NCBI GenBank assembly: GCA_964019415.1
Contig: OZ025879.1
Span: 4,987,368-5,051,367 of the forward strand
DNA: 64,000 nt
Direction: 5' to 3'
From: Ianthella basta
Taxonomy: Eukaryota; Porifera; Demospongiae; Verongiida; Ianthellidae
The notes beneath the pieces were generated by a model. It ran no database searches and was not told the origin of the DNA. It worked only from the letters and a program-made list of their open reading frames with translations. Positions 22,104 to 33,789 of this stretch are shown here, in pieces; position 1 is the stretch's first letter; each line of letters begins with the position of its first letter. Both the position numbers and the translations under genes were made by a program.

Positions 22104-23295
22104 ATGGACCAGCTCTCCCATCCCCCTAGGCCACTTGCACTACAAAGAGTGCAATCACAGGTGAATGAGAATACTTATTCCAACACTAATGATGATGATG
22201 ATGACGGATGTGAGGTGTACGAGTTAGTTGAGAAGTTCCAAGAGACAGAAGCAGCGTGTGACCCTGCCCCCACAGAGACAACTGCTGAAGGCCAGCCCAA
22301 CACGCCGCAGCCACAAAAACCATCTCAACCTGCAAAGACTGATATCGATAAGATCAAAGACAATGATGAAGTTGCCATTGACCTCTGTGATAAGGACAAC
22401 AGTGTACGTGCAAGTATAGAAGAATCATGATGGTGTGCATGGTTAGGCTACCTCAATCATGCAGTGATATGCATACTTATTTAGGCTAGATCCCAAACAG
22501 CAAGTCTACGTAATGCATGCATTTAACACTATTATAGCAAGCCACTGTTCAATCTTGCATGCAAGTTCCTCCTCCCAAGGAAGCAGCCTTGAGCACAACA
22601 CTAGACCGTGTCAAATTTTAATAGCACCTGACCCAATCCACAAATAGTCGGGACATTCTCACTTGTTTATTGTGAGGTGAAGTATGTCACCAAGCCTTCT
22701 CAGTGGTCTCCATTGCTCTGTGTCTTGCATGGAATAATTATTAGACTTCCAATCTTGTTTGTGGAGACATTGTTGTTCCAATTCTTAGTAAACGGTTCCC
22801 ATGATCAAATACATCGGACATTTCTGGTTTGATCAAAATTTAATATTAACATAACGTAACATGCACTTCAATTGAACTGATTGAATTGAAATTTTGTATA
22901 CAAAGCTGTATTCATACACACTGTCAGTCTTCTTGTATGTACCCTTTTTCATGTAGACCAGATTCAATGATGTCTTCATGGAGGTTAAAGACACCAAGTT
23001 GTTCCCATTATTCAGGAAGCCATTCAAGCTTGCTTACTACTACACCAAGATGGTTATCTACCACTTCCTTGTCTTCACCATTGGTTTCCTTCTGATGATA
23101 TTTAATGCACTGCTGATAGCAGTCTATGCTTTTATCGTTGCTTGGATCTTGAATCCCTTTTGTCAATCATGTCTGATGCTCCTGGGCCCCATCTTCAAAA
23201 TACCAATGAAGATTGTGGTAATTTTCTGCTCCCCTGTTACAGCTCATTGTGTAAAAGCTATTCGAAAGATCTGCCCTCAGCGCTGGTACCGTTAG
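22104..23295 (+). CDS. Caveolin (copy A)
   Basis: Two exons, 22104-22403 and 22957-23295, join after codon 100 (donor GTACGT, acceptor TGTAG) to give 212 residues. Exon 1 encodes a long, hydrophilic, acidic N-terminal region ending AIDLCDKDNS, the counterpart of EIDLVNRDP in vertebrate caveolins. Exon 2 (112 residues) aligns by eye without gaps to the last exon of caveolin-1. It has the FxDVxxE start, the scaffolding-like stretch up to the TK dipeptide and Tyr, the hydrophobic hairpin around AFIVAW, the Pro equivalent to P132 (WILNPF), Cys-Ser-Pro, then KAIRKICPQRWYR. Caveolins are hairpin-inserted, oligomeric inner-leaflet proteins that scaffold caveolae or related membrane domains. Copy A has the longest N-terminus and several potentially palmitoylated Cys. 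It converges on receptor copy 3. Confidence 0.88.
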
Positions 23296-25093
23296 AATAA
23301 CATTAAAGCCTATATAGCTACAGCAATGTGTACCTTGACTTCACTGCATACAGTTACCTACTAAACTGATAAATCAGGACATTGTACTGCAGCCATGCCA
23401 TACAATTGTAGAATTGTGCACAAAATTTTATTAGCAAAATCAATTTGTCTCATTCAAATTGCTTCCTGTTGTACTATTATTTAGTAAATTGATTGCTTCC
23501 GGTGTGTATAAGTAATGCAAAGAGGCGACCATCTACAGTGTGTGTGAACATAAATATTATATTAATTCAATTGTTGCATGAACTGGGCAAGTTAACCAGC
23601 TGCAGCATGCATATGCATGCATGCTATGTATGTAACTAATCATTTGAGTTATTTCCGTTTTATTAATGAGATGTAGTGTAATAGTTCACTTCCTGCATTC
23701 GGTATTATGTATGCCTTTGTACTGTTCTGGAGTAGCAGTGAAAGGGCTTCCTATCTACGGTGTCAGTTGTTGTTTGGTTGGTATGTGGGCTTAGGTTGAT
23801 ACATGAATGAATATAATTCATGCAATCATTTCATATTCCAGTGAAGTACGTATTCTTGTTCATTGCCTGGTCATTGCATACAGTCAGAAGAACAATCTTC
23901 AGCTTTTTAGGAGTGTGCATGCATGTAGTGTTGCAAGCCAACGCTCTTCGAGATATTTGAGAGTTCAGGCAGATAGAATTCCTGTTTCATAGCCAAGTAC
24001 ACCAATTACTATAGGTTAAGCACTTGTTGTTCTTACAAGGTCATGTGCTGACACACCTGCACGGTACTAGTTGCCTGCACCATCAGTTAACTTCAAATTC
24101 TATAATGGATCTCCCATCAATGCACTAGTGATACCTGTAGTGAAGCTTCACTCCTTTGGCAATAAACTGGTGTACTGCTGTAGATTGGTGAGTTTTTGAA
24201 CCAACTACGTATGAATATGATTGAAAGTCAGTGGCAAAAGAAGGTAAGAGGGCAGCTAGTGGTCTTGCCTTGCAGGCTTAGTGGCTGAACTCCCCAATAC
24301 ATAGTGCCTATTGGTCCCACGTTCAGGCATCTCATTCTTGCTAGTCTGGTGGAGCTACTCATGCACGTGGTCAACGTAAATTCAATTTGATTATTATTAG
24401 CAGAGGGCTCAAAAATGTTTAACACTTGCACAAACCTCCATGCACATAAAGAGACCACAAGTTGTATACGTATAACAGTTAAAGACACTATCATATATTG
24501 TGCACGTGGTAGTACATACATGTACAGTAACTGGTCGCCTTGTGGTACTATACAGAAAGGCAAGTGGCTACAAATCAATTGTCTGACTTTGCAGTGAGCA
24601 GACACTTAAATACTGGCAATGATGTCAATAACAAGTCATTCTACGCTTGAGCAGTTACACTAGGCAGTGTTAGTGTATGTATAATGTGCTATTGATTACA
24701 TCATGCACGGTACAGCATGCAGCCATGTAGGAACAATGACTACATGAATATGCTGATCATGCATGAAAATGCAATGTTGATATCACAGTTTGGACCAATC
24801 CAATATAGCTACATAGGTATATAGGGCAATAGAAGTACACCAGTGGCAGAGGGTACACTGGTACCAGAGGCATTTGGCCCTAGGCCTGTTGAAATTGTGC
24901 TGGACGCTCCACAGGCTCGATACCGAGGAATCGTCTTTGCTTCCGTTGACTATGAGGGAAAACACTCCTCCAATGCATTGTCATATACACCTATGATCTC
25001 CACATGAAACTAAATTAGGAATTATAATATGTACAATTATGGTAATAAAATACCAGAAGTCTAATACTATCAAACGTATCAGGTTTGTAGTGA
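23296..25093. other. Intergenic, includes the duplicated 3' flank of receptor copy 3
   Basis: No gene seen. From about 24410 the sequence shows patchy homology to 28380-29140 and 48880-49790, the 3' flanks of other minus-strand receptor genes. A shared landmark is 'cttgcacaaacctccat', which indicates block duplication beyond the coding region. Confidence 0.5.
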
Positions 25094-27706
25094 TTACACA
25101 GCTGTTTGTTTGTTTTCAATCTCAATACTATCTCTAGTGCTACTGCGAGACCTGTCCAAGAGCGGTACAGATTTGTTGCTTCCAGCAATCAATCTTGGCT
25201 GAATTCTGTCCAGATCAATTGGTTGCTCAACAATGGAAAATGTGTAATGATAGTTTTTAACACAGCTGCGAAGGACCTTTCTCAGTGCAGTGCGATAGAG
25301 CCGAAGTACCTTGGCTGTGCACACATAGGCCAGTGTCAGGAACACAGCTTGAGTGGTGTTGAGTATGATGAAGAGGTACCATGCCCAAGACAGTACAGAG
25401 TCTATCAGAGCAAGGAATCCAAACACCCATGTGGCACCTGTAATGAAGAATATAGCAACCAAGACACGGCAGTTACGAGAACCAGTCTTGTGTGTTAGAT
25501 CCTTACTGTTGGCAGACCTCTTCAACATAAACAAAATGATGCACACAAATACAAATGCCCCAGAAGTGAACAGAACACAGAAGGCTAGAGGAGCAATGAA
25601 GCTCAAGACAAGTGCCAATTCCTGGTTTATCCAACACAGTCCATCCACACCATAACCCACCGCTCCTGGGATGGCATAGTTCACTGGCACTGTGACAATG
25701 AGAACCAGTAGAGGAGACAGCCAACCTGCTGCCATGTACAAGATGAGGTAGTACCAGCTCTCTCTTTCTTTACTGGCAACCATCTTCAATGCATGGTAAA
25801 AGTGACCTACCACATTCAGTGACAGAAGTGACATCCACACAAAGCGGGCAAGGAACAGGTAGTGCAGTAGAATGGCCACCACCTGGCATACCACATCCTC
25901 CAGACTCACTGCATACACAGCTGAACCAAGCAGAAAGGTCAGGTCTCCCAGGAGGAGCACAAGAACAAAGTTCATAAAGAGCTTGCCATAGAAGGTCCTC
26001 ATCTCAGCAAATGCAACATAGGTGAAGAGCAAGATGGTAGCAGCAACAACATCTACTGAGAGACCAAGGTAACTGAGAATGGTGTATGCTGGTGGGTAAC
26101 CATACAGTGTTCTAGTAATAGTTTCATTTACTGTTGTGTTGAAGTCAGATGTGAAGTTGGTGCAAACAAGTGGATTCCCCTCAGAAGTGTACCCCTGCAC
26201 ACTCACATTCTGTTTCAGTGCAATCCAAAAGACCATCTGATTGTTAATTGGTTCATACTCTGTGGCATTCAGTGCTATCAATGTGCAATTGGAATCAACT
26301 GGCATGCAAGATGTTCCATTGTAGGTGTATCCAGGTTGGCAGAATGCTTCACGGCACACACTACTGTATACATCAAATACTTGCATTTTTGCACAGGATT
26401 CTTTAATAGTTGAAGTTAGCTGAATGTTGCGTGAACCAAGCACTACAAGTCCACTTCCTGTCACATCCAGGAGCAAGGTAAAAGTGTTAAAAGGAGGAGA
26501 ATCTTTACTCCTAGGAGGCACGGGTGGAGGACACCGCAGTTCACTTCTGTCCATTGTCGGACTGCTGCAGAGAGCGCAGTATTCATTTTTGTAAGTACCT
26601 GAAGCAGTACTGATTTGTCTAGCCTTCCCTGGCTCTCTATGACAGAGTTCTTCTAAATCATGATATTCTTTGGATGATGTGTTTGTTCCAGGTGGAGGTT
26701 GGCATTTGTAAGTTATTCCACTATCACACTCTCTTAACGGATAGGCTCTAGCACCAGTCCACTGAGGTTCTATGTACACTGTAGCATAGCAAGCAGCCAA
26801 TAAGACATCTAAGTCAACTACACCATCATTGCTGTTGACACTTTCTAACAGGCTGTTATTGCACCGCCACTGTGATTGCCATGATATCTGCTCTCTGTCA
26901 GGCACACCATGGCACTGAGCACAGTACTTGTTTCTGTAGACCAATCCTGTCCTGTTGTAACTGATGGGTGGGTTGAAGTGTGACTGTGCTTCACACTTAT
27001 CAGCAGGTTTGTTCGCAACGTCAGACTGGTTCTTAGGACAAGAAGCAATCATCCAATAATATTTCAGCTCATCCTCTTGGTCAATTCTCTCCTTGAGCAC
27101 AATATTTGGCTCACAGTCAAAGTTGGGTATGCTGGTGTTGTGGACATAGACTGAGTCTGAGCAGCAATCTCCAAACAGTTTGCATTGCTCATCACATCTG
27201 CATCCCACAGGGCGTAGGTAATCCTTGCAGGAATAACTGTCCTCATGGAGGCAATGTAGTTCAGCCACCAAAGGTGGGGGCACTTGCACAGGTGGTAGTT
27301 TGGTAGGGAGAGTGGGTATAGTTTGTGACGTCCATTTCACTGTTGAAGTAGGCATAACTGAAAAAGCTGCATTTGTTGAAGGGAGCACCGTGTTAGTAGG
27401 ATTATCTGGTTGTAGTGGGATGGAGAAAGAAGGGCTATGAAGCACTGAGGGATGGAGAACTCCTGGTGCGGGCACAGTAGTGGCGTCCTTAAACTGGCCT
27501 TCTGACATTGTGGAAACTGTCAGTGAAACACTTATCACATGTGTGGTAAACAGAGGGTGAGCGGGTAGTTCTATGTATGCCCTCGTTTGGAGTGGAGGAG
27601 ATTGCTCTGATGAGGGACTGGGACTTGGCACTGCAGCTGGCGATGACTGTGATCCAAATGTTCCAGTTGGAATGCATAGAAACAGAAACAAACTCAATAG
27701 CCACAT
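25094..27706 (-). CDS. SMB-domain, Methuselah/adhesion-like 7TM receptor (copy 3)
   Basis: A single exon of 870 codons. I chose the Met at 27706 (MWLLSLFLFLCIPTG) because this motif starts every paralogue; an in-frame Met five codons upstream is also possible. The SMB domain is at about 27255-27140 and has the longer inter-Cys loop (SCKDYLRPVGCRC) shared with copies 4 and 7. The ectodomain carries YRNKYCAQC and YKNEYCALC. The membrane bundle spans about 26130-25280. Intracellular loop 3 differs from the others (LKRSANSKDLTHK). The tail is the longest in the family, about 70 residues, with a Ser/Arg-rich segment (LDRSRSSTRDS) that could be phosphorylated. It ends QTAV, a fit to a class I PDZ ligand. 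The gene converges on caveolin copy A. Confidence 0.9.
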   Translation of the reverse strand: MWLLSLFLFLCIPTGTFGSQSSPAAVPSPSPSSEQSPPLQTRAYIELPAHPLFTTHVISVSLTVSTMSEGQFKDATTVPAPGVLHPSVLHSPSFSIPLQPDNPTNTVLPSTNAAFSVMPTSTVKWTSQTIPTLPTKLPPVQVPPPLVAELHCLHEDSYSCKDYLRPVGCRCDEQCKLFGDCCSDSVYVHNTSIPNFDCEPNIVLKERIDQEDELKYYWMIASCPKNQSDVANKPADKCEAQSHFNPPISYNRTGLVYRNKYCAQCHGVPDREQISWQSQWRCNNSLLESVNSNDGVVDLDVLLAACYATVYIEPQWTGARAYPLRECDSGITYKCQPPPGTNTSSKEYHDLEELCHREPGKARQISTASGTYKNEYCALCSSPTMDRSELRCPPPVPPRSKDSPPFNTFTLLLDVTGSGLVVLGSRNIQLTSTIKESCAKMQVFDVYSSVCREAFCQPGYTYNGTSCMPVDSNCTLIALNATEYEPINNQMVFWIALKQNVSVQGYTSEGNPLVCTNFTSDFNTTVNETITRTLYGYPPAYTILSYLGLSVDVVAATILLFTYVAFAEMRTFYGKLFMNFVLVLLLGDLTFLLGSAVYAVSLEDVVCQVVAILLHYLFLARFVWMSLLSLNVVGHFYHALKMVASKERESWYYLILYMAAGWLSPLLVLIVTVPVNYAIPGAVGYGVDGLCWINQELALVLSFIAPLAFCVLFTSGAFVFVCIILFMLKRSANSKDLTHKTGSRNCRVLVAIFFITGATWVFGFLALIDSVLSWAWYLFIILNTTQAVFLTLAYVCTAKVLRLYRTALRKVLRSCVKNYHYTFSIVEQPIDLDRIQPRLIAGSNKSVPLLDRSRSSTRDSIEIENKQTAV

Positions 27707-27960
27707 TGTAGTGATTAGCAAGTTGAAAGTAAGCAGATCAAATCAACTTCCAAATTTCTCTGCAAGCAGGTACGTACAGTACATACGTATATACTAAACG
27801 GGAAATGGCATTAATTGATTCAATATAATTGATCGCTTCAAGTCAGTGTTTGTGGCTCTCACCAAAGGCTCGGTGGTTTGCACACCTTACGTTAAGTGAA
27901 TATCACTGGTATACCTGGTCACGATCCTCCAGGGTAACGTATGATATACAATTATAAGGA
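27707..27960 (-). promoter_or_regulatory. Conserved 5' block of receptor copy 3
   Basis: The 250 bases upstream of the start codon share ordered blocks with the same position in copies 4, 6 and 7 and the 48-kb fragment. These include GGAAATGGCATTAATT, 'agtgtttgtggctctca' and 'gtatacctggtcac'. This is a probable promoter or 5'-UTR unit copied with each gene; I assign no factor. Confidence 0.5.
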
Positions 27961-29141
27961 GTACGGATAAAGCAGGAATATATCACATGATATTAATTAT
28001 ATTATTGTGTAGACTATGAATTTCACAATGTTAATGTTGGGCAGCTTATATTACACATCATGGTTTAACTGTTGTACAGACTGTAACCTTGGTTGCTACT
28101 GGTTTGTTCTTTGCTTTATCTGGTGTGGAGTATACCCAGTTCAGGATTCTTTGCAATCAAGTGGAGAAGCGAGAGGACCCCAAGAACGGCACAGCACCCC
28201 ATGCTTGAGCTGATGAATCCTAACATGCCTTTGACTGGGATGCGGCAAGGTGAGAAGAGGTGTGAGTGTAGTGTAGTGAAGTATGTGATTGAAGTTTATT
28301 AAAGCTGCAGTACTGCTCATCATTTTCATGATTGATTGAACATCGCAGCTATGAGCCTCTATCAAATCATAATCAATATATAACTTGCACAAACCTCCAT
28401 CCACGTAGAGGAGACACAAATTATGTAATAATACATCACCTACTGCATGTGAATGGTCACGTTGTAGAACTAGAAAGGCCAGAGTACCTACAAATCAATT
28501 ATCTGAGTTTGTAGTACATGAGTAGACACTAAAAATTAACTAGCTTTGCTGTCAGCACATTTCATTCTATGCTTGCAATTGACCAGTTGCACCATGCAGG
28601 CTGTGTCAGTGTACATACAGTGTGGTATATCTATAATACAGCATGCATGGTCCATCATGCAGTCATACAGGATTTAACCTCAGCTTAAAGTGTGATGTCA
28701 CTATTCGCGGCTGCACTAGCTTCCAAGTTGCTGTATGTTGCGTGTGCTGAAGTGAAAGATAAAGTGTCAAGTCCAATCCAATACAGCTAGCTACATAGGA
28801 TCATGAAAGCACACTTGTGGCAGTAGGAACACTGCCACCTCAGCCATCTGATTCTGTTTTTGATTGTGCTGTACAGGTTATAAATTGTCCACCGATACCC
28901 AGAAATCCTCCTTTCCTTAGCTGCCTATGAGGAAACACACTCAGCCCATCCACTTGATCTCCACATGCATGCAACTGAAATAGAAATTATTATTAAAAAG
29001 CAAATTAATGTTGGTTATATATCAAGCATGCATGCATGTCAGGGTTTGTGGTTGTTGCGATAGCTGTCAGCTTATTTCTGATCTCGAACTCCATACTATA
29101 TATATTGTCATTACGAGTGCAAGAATAGACCAAGAGTGGTA
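27961..29141. other. Intergenic between receptor copies 3 and 4
   Basis: The second half is the duplicated 3' flank of a minus-strand receptor (compare 24410-25090 and 48880-49790). I see no separate gene. Confidence 0.5.
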
Positions 29142-31700
29142 CTACAGACTTGTAGTGACAGCTGTGTTTAAAATTGGCTGAGTTCTGTCCAGCTCTTTTG
29201 GCTGCTCAACAATGGGAAGTCTATAATCACAACTTTTAACACAACTGTGATAAACCTTGGTTAGTGCGGTGTGGTAGAGCCGAAGTACTTTGGCTGTGCA
29301 CACATAGGCCAGTGTCAGGAACACAGCTTGAGTGGTGTTGAATATGATGAAGAGGTACCATGCCCAAGACAGGGCAGAGTGTGTTTGAGCAAGGAATCCA
29401 AACACCCATGTGGCACCTGTAATGCAAAATACCGCAATCAGCACACGGCAGTTACGTGAAGCTGTCCTGTTCCTAAGCTCTTTACTTTCTCCGGTACTAC
29501 GCAACTTAAGCAGGATGATGCAGACAAATGCAAAAGCCCCAGTAGTGAACAGAATGCAGATTGTCAAAGGAACAATGAAACTAAAGGTGATAGGCAAAGT
29601 CCCATTCATCCAACACAGTCCATTCTCACCATAACCCACTGATCCTGGGATGGCATAGTTCACTGGTACTGTGACAATGAGAACCAGTAGAGGAGACAGC
29701 CAACCTGCTGCCATGTACAACATGAGGTAGTGCCAGCTCTCTCTTTCTTCATTGACAATAAATTTCATTGCATAGTAAAAATGACGTGCCACATTCAGTG
29801 ACAGAAGTGCCATCCACACAAAGCGGGCAAGGAACAGGTAGTGCAGTAGAATGGCCACCACCTGGCATACCACATCCTCCAGACTCACTGCATACACAGC
29901 TGAACCAAGCAGAAAGGTCAGGTCTCCCAGGAGGAGCACAAGAACAAAGTTCATAAAGAGCTTGCCATAGAAGGTCCTCATCTCAGCAAAAGCAACATAG
30001 GTGAAGAGCAAGATGGCAGCAGCGGCAACATCTGCTGAGAGACCAAGGTAACTGAGAATAGCGAATGCTGGTGGGTAACCATATAGCACTCTTATAACAG
30101 TCTTGTTAACTGTAGTGGTAAAGTTGGATGTGTAGTCAGTACAAACAAGTGGATTCCCCTCAGAAGTGTATCCCTGCACACTCACATTCTGTTCCAGTTC
30201 AATCCAAAAGACCATCTGATTGTTAATAATTATTGGTTCATACTCTGTGGCATTCAGTGCTATCAGTGTGCAGTTCTGGGAAAGCAGTAAACAAGATCCT
30301 CCATTGTAGGTGTATCCAGGTAGGCAGAGTGCTTCGCGGCAGACACTACTGTACAAATCAAATACTTGCATTTTTGCACAGAATTGTTCAATAGTTGAAG
30401 TAACCTGAATGTTGCGAAAACCGTGTGCTACAAGTCCACTTCCTGTCACATCCAGGAGCAAGGTAAAAGTGTTAGGAGGAGGAAAACTAAAACTTGTTAT
30501 CCCATTAGGCACAGGAGGACACCGCAGTTCACTTCTGTCCATCGTTGGACTGCTGCAGAGTGCACAGTACTCATTTTTGTAAATACCTGGAGCACTACTG
30601 ATTTGTCTAGCCTTCCCTGGCTCTCCATGGCAGAGTTCTTCTAAATCACGATATTCTTTGGATGATTTGTTTGTTCCAGGTGGAGGTTTGCATTTGTAAG
30701 TTATAACACGATCACACTTTCTTAATGGATAGGCTCTAGCACCAGTCCATTGAGGTTCAATGTACACTGTAGCATAGCAAGCAGCCAATAAGGCATCTAA
30801 GTCAACTATACCAGTATTGCTGTTGGCACGTTCCAACAGGCTGTTATTGCACCGCCACTGAGATCGCCATGATATCTGTTCCTTCTCAGGCACACCATGG
30901 CACTGAGCACAGTACTTGTTTCTGTAGACCAACCCTGTCCTGTTGTCACTGATCGGTGGGTTGGAGAGTGACTGTGCTTCACACTCATTTACAAGTTCGT
31001 TTGTACTTTCACTATCAGACTTATTCTTAGGACAGGAAGCCATCATCCAATAATACTTCAGTTGACTCTCTTTGTCAATTCTCTCCTTCAGCACAATATT
31101 TGGCTCACAGTCAAAGTTGGGTATGTTGGTGTTGTGGACATAGACTGAGTCTGAGCAGCAATCTCCAAACATTTTACACAGCTCATCGCACCTGCATCCT
31201 AGAGGGCGTAGGTAATCCTTGCAGGAATAACTGTCCTCATGGAGGCAATCTAGTTCAGCCAAGTGTGGGGGCACTGTCATTAGTGGTAGATTGGTAAGGA
31301 GAGTGGGTATAGTTTGTGAAGTCCATTTTATTGTTGAAGTAGGCATAACTGAAAAAGCTGTGTTTGTTGAAGGGAGCACTGTGTCAGCTGGCTGTAGTGG
31401 GTTGGAGAAAGAAGGGCGATGAAGCACTGAGGGGTGGAGGTCTTCTTGTGTGGACACAGTAGTGGCGTCCTTGAACTGGCCTTCTGACATCATAGAAGCT
31501 GTCGGTGAAATTCTTATCAGATCTGTGGTAGGCTGTGGGTGAGTGAGACGTTCAGAGTGTGTCCTTGGTGATAAGCTTATAGCAGGAGTTGGCTCTGATG
31601 AGGCAGTTGGACTTGGCACTGCAGCTGGTGATGACTGTGATCCAAATGTTCCATGACCAGTTGGAATGCATAGAAACAGAAACAACCTCAACAGCCACAT
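29142..31700 (-). CDS. SMB-domain, Methuselah/adhesion-like 7TM receptor (copy 4)
   Basis: A single exon of 852 codons from the Met at 31700 (MWLLRLFLFLCIPTGHG). The frame extends 19 codons further upstream, but that sequence corresponds to 5'-flank in other copies. Order: signal peptide, Ser/Thr/Pro stalk, SMB domain at about 31260-31140 with the long loop (SCKDYLRPLGCRC), Cys-rich ectodomain, and 7TM bundle at about 30090-29280. Helix 2-3 is nearly identical in DNA to the other copies, while intracellular loop 3 (LRSTGESKELRNRTAS) groups it with copies 6 and 7. The tail ends TTSL, a class I PDZ-type end. Orientation is the same as copy 3, about 1.4 kb upstream of it, consistent with tandem duplication. 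Confidence 0.9.
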   Translation of the reverse strand: MWLLRLFLFLCIPTGHGTFGSQSSPAAVPSPTASSEPTPAISLSPRTHSERLTHPQPTTDLIRISPTASMMSEGQFKDATTVSTQEDLHPSVLHRPSFSNPLQPADTVLPSTNTAFSVMPTSTIKWTSQTIPTLLTNLPLMTVPPHLAELDCLHEDSYSCKDYLRPLGCRCDELCKMFGDCCSDSVYVHNTNIPNFDCEPNIVLKERIDKESQLKYYWMMASCPKNKSDSESTNELVNECEAQSLSNPPISDNRTGLVYRNKYCAQCHGVPEKEQISWRSQWRCNNSLLERANSNTGIVDLDALLAACYATVYIEPQWTGARAYPLRKCDRVITYKCKPPPGTNKSSKEYRDLEELCHGEPGKARQISSAPGIYKNEYCALCSSPTMDRSELRCPPVPNGITSFSFPPPNTFTLLLDVTGSGLVAHGFRNIQVTSTIEQFCAKMQVFDLYSSVCREALCLPGYTYNGGSCLLLSQNCTLIALNATEYEPIIINNQMVFWIELEQNVSVQGYTSEGNPLVCTDYTSNFTTTVNKTVIRVLYGYPPAFAILSYLGLSADVAAAAILLFTYVAFAEMRTFYGKLFMNFVLVLLLGDLTFLLGSAVYAVSLEDVVCQVVAILLHYLFLARFVWMALLSLNVARHFYYAMKFIVNEERESWHYLMLYMAAGWLSPLLVLIVTVPVNYAIPGSVGYGENGLCWMNGTLPITFSFIVPLTICILFTTGAFAFVCIILLKLRSTGESKELRNRTASRNCRVLIAVFCITGATWVFGFLAQTHSALSWAWYLFIIFNTTQAVFLTLAYVCTAKVLRLYHTALTKVYHSCVKSCDYRLPIVEQPKELDRTQPILNTAVTTSL

Positions 31701-32729
31701 TGTAGAGATTAGTAGGCTCAGGTATGCTGACTGATTTCTCTGTGAGCAGGTGTGCATGTACTACATAATATAGGAAATGGTATTAATTAATAAAGCTATA
31801 TTGGCTGCTCTCTGTAAGTGTTTGTGACTCTCGTCAATGGCACAGAAGTTGGCACACCTTGTTTATTGAATATTGACTGTATACCTGGCCACAATCCTGC
31901 AGGATGGAGAACACAGTTAATAATAATATTCACTTTTGAAGGCAATTGTTGCCGAGACATTTGAACAGAATTTCTAGTGTTTGGCTAGTATTTCCAAGAA
32001 TTGAAAGACTAAGTGCAATGCATGGGTCTTCAATGCACAGATCTTCACAAATAGGCAGAGACGCTAGTGCATCAATCCCAGCCCTAGAACAGCATAGCAG
32101 TCCATTCTGATGAATCACAGCATGCAGTTAACAGGGAAGGTGACGGGGTGACAATGAATTAAAGAACCATTGAGGGCATGTTCACATGAGACCGAGCAAA
32201 GAAGCAATGAGTTTGGAAGTGGTCTATGGCTCACAACAATGTGAAATCGTATCCCTGATCCCCACACTAGCCCCATCCCCAGCCACCCATGTACTACCAC
32301 CACCATCAGTGTGCTAACACCACATCCTCCGACAGCTGTAAACTACTAGAAATGCCTTAAAAATACTCTCTTATGTCAAGCATGTATCCACCAGGGCATC
32401 CCAACAGGTACTGCAATTGCATTGCATTTTCAATGTTAATTCAACTTAGGAAGCATAGACACACTTTAGATTTGCTTACGGTGTGGTGGACATGACTTGT
32501 GGATACATACCCAAATCCAACAGAATCTCTGAATGTGCTCTGATCTGCAATATCTACTTGCTACTCTCCTCCAACTGGAGTATAATGACTTGACATTCAT
32601 ATTTGTATGATATCTTGTATAAAATCATATATTAGTTTTACATGACAACCTTATATATTATTATTTCCTTTCTTTACTGTTCTTTTTCCTTTGAGGGCAC
32701 TGAATGCTTCCCCTTCAACTGACTGTTCG
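31701..32729. other. Duplicated 5' flank of receptor copy 4
   Basis: Conserved promoter-proximal blocks at about 31765-31920 are followed by several hundred bases homologous to 38870-39480 and 52500-53150. No gene seen. Confidence 0.5.
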
Positions 32730-33240
32730 TTATTATTATTATTATTATTATTACTAGCTGAATGCCCGCCCTTCGGGTGGGTTCCCAGGATAACGTTTGA
32801 AATTTGAGCGTTTAACCAATCAGAACTGTCCATTTAATTGGAGCATTCCGTAGACTCGCACCGTGAAACTCCGTACGTACAGAATTTACTTATGTTAATC
32901 TATTTCGTTTAAAGGAGTTCAGCGTCGAAGGCATTAACTACCTTAGGTCACCCCCGTATTGCCGTGATGTACTCTTCCAAGTTTGGTGAAGATTGGTGAA
33001 AAATTGAGAGAGGAGTTCGTGCACAACGAAACGCGACCTCTTCCCTATCTCTTAGATATGGCGGCGACCGTAAAAGTGGCAAGAACTCGGACGGAAAGAC
33101 CTTAAACCAAATTTCGGCTCGGCGAGGTTACTCACAGTACGCCTCTTCGTAATCCTACCAAGTTTCGTGACGTTTCGTCCAGAAATGAAGGAGATTATCC
33201 CGGAAAAGGAAAATGTGCGTTATGTTTATTATAATAAGAT
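32730..33240. mobile_element. Interspersed repeat with (TTA)n end, absent from sister duplicons
   Basis: It begins with (TTA)n, then ACTAGCTGAATGCCCGCCC, and ends near GTTTATTATAATAAGATAAG. The corresponding positions in the homologous blocks near 39525 and 53285 lack this sequence, so it inserted after duplication. Read on the minus strand it ends in an (AAT)n tail, like the 3' end of some LINE/SINE families. I see no coding sequence, and the class is unassigned. Confidence 0.6.
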
Positions 33241-33789
33241 AAGATGTTTTTTACCCTCCAAGGAACACCCACACCTATCATGATATCACAAGCAGCTGCT
33301 TTAGTCCAAACCAGAGCTCTAATTATTCCATAATTTTGTGCATTAATTTTTGTAGCGTATACTTGAACATCGCACTAAACATCAATACTCGTTCAAGCAG
33401 TACAATGTGTATCTGCTTGCCAAGCACCTGGAACAACTGAACCATTAGCACTCTGACCCAGTCACATGTGTGCTTGCTATACCTTTCCATATCATAGAAG
33501 TACTCTGCTGAATCGCTAGTAAGTGTTTGTAAGCTGGCTACACTAAGTGGCAATGTTATCCAACTCCATGGCTCAATGGAAAGGAAGCGAAAGAGGAATA
33601 CCAGCCACGAGCAACGGGCTTAACCAGCGGGACTTACGCTCTATTGCAGAGTTTTAGCCACGCCACGTGAGCTGCTACTTACGGTGGTGGGAGGCAAATT
33701 GCCGTGGCCATGATCAGCGTCTTGCATGGTAGAAACTCCATGACAGAGTGTGAATTGCATGCTGCTCATTAATGGAAGTCCGGAGTGAA
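33241..33789. other. Duplicated flank continuing past the insertion
   Basis: Homologous to parts of 39590-39800 and 53330-53560, for example 'caatgtgtatctgcttgcca'. No gene seen. Confidence 0.45.
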
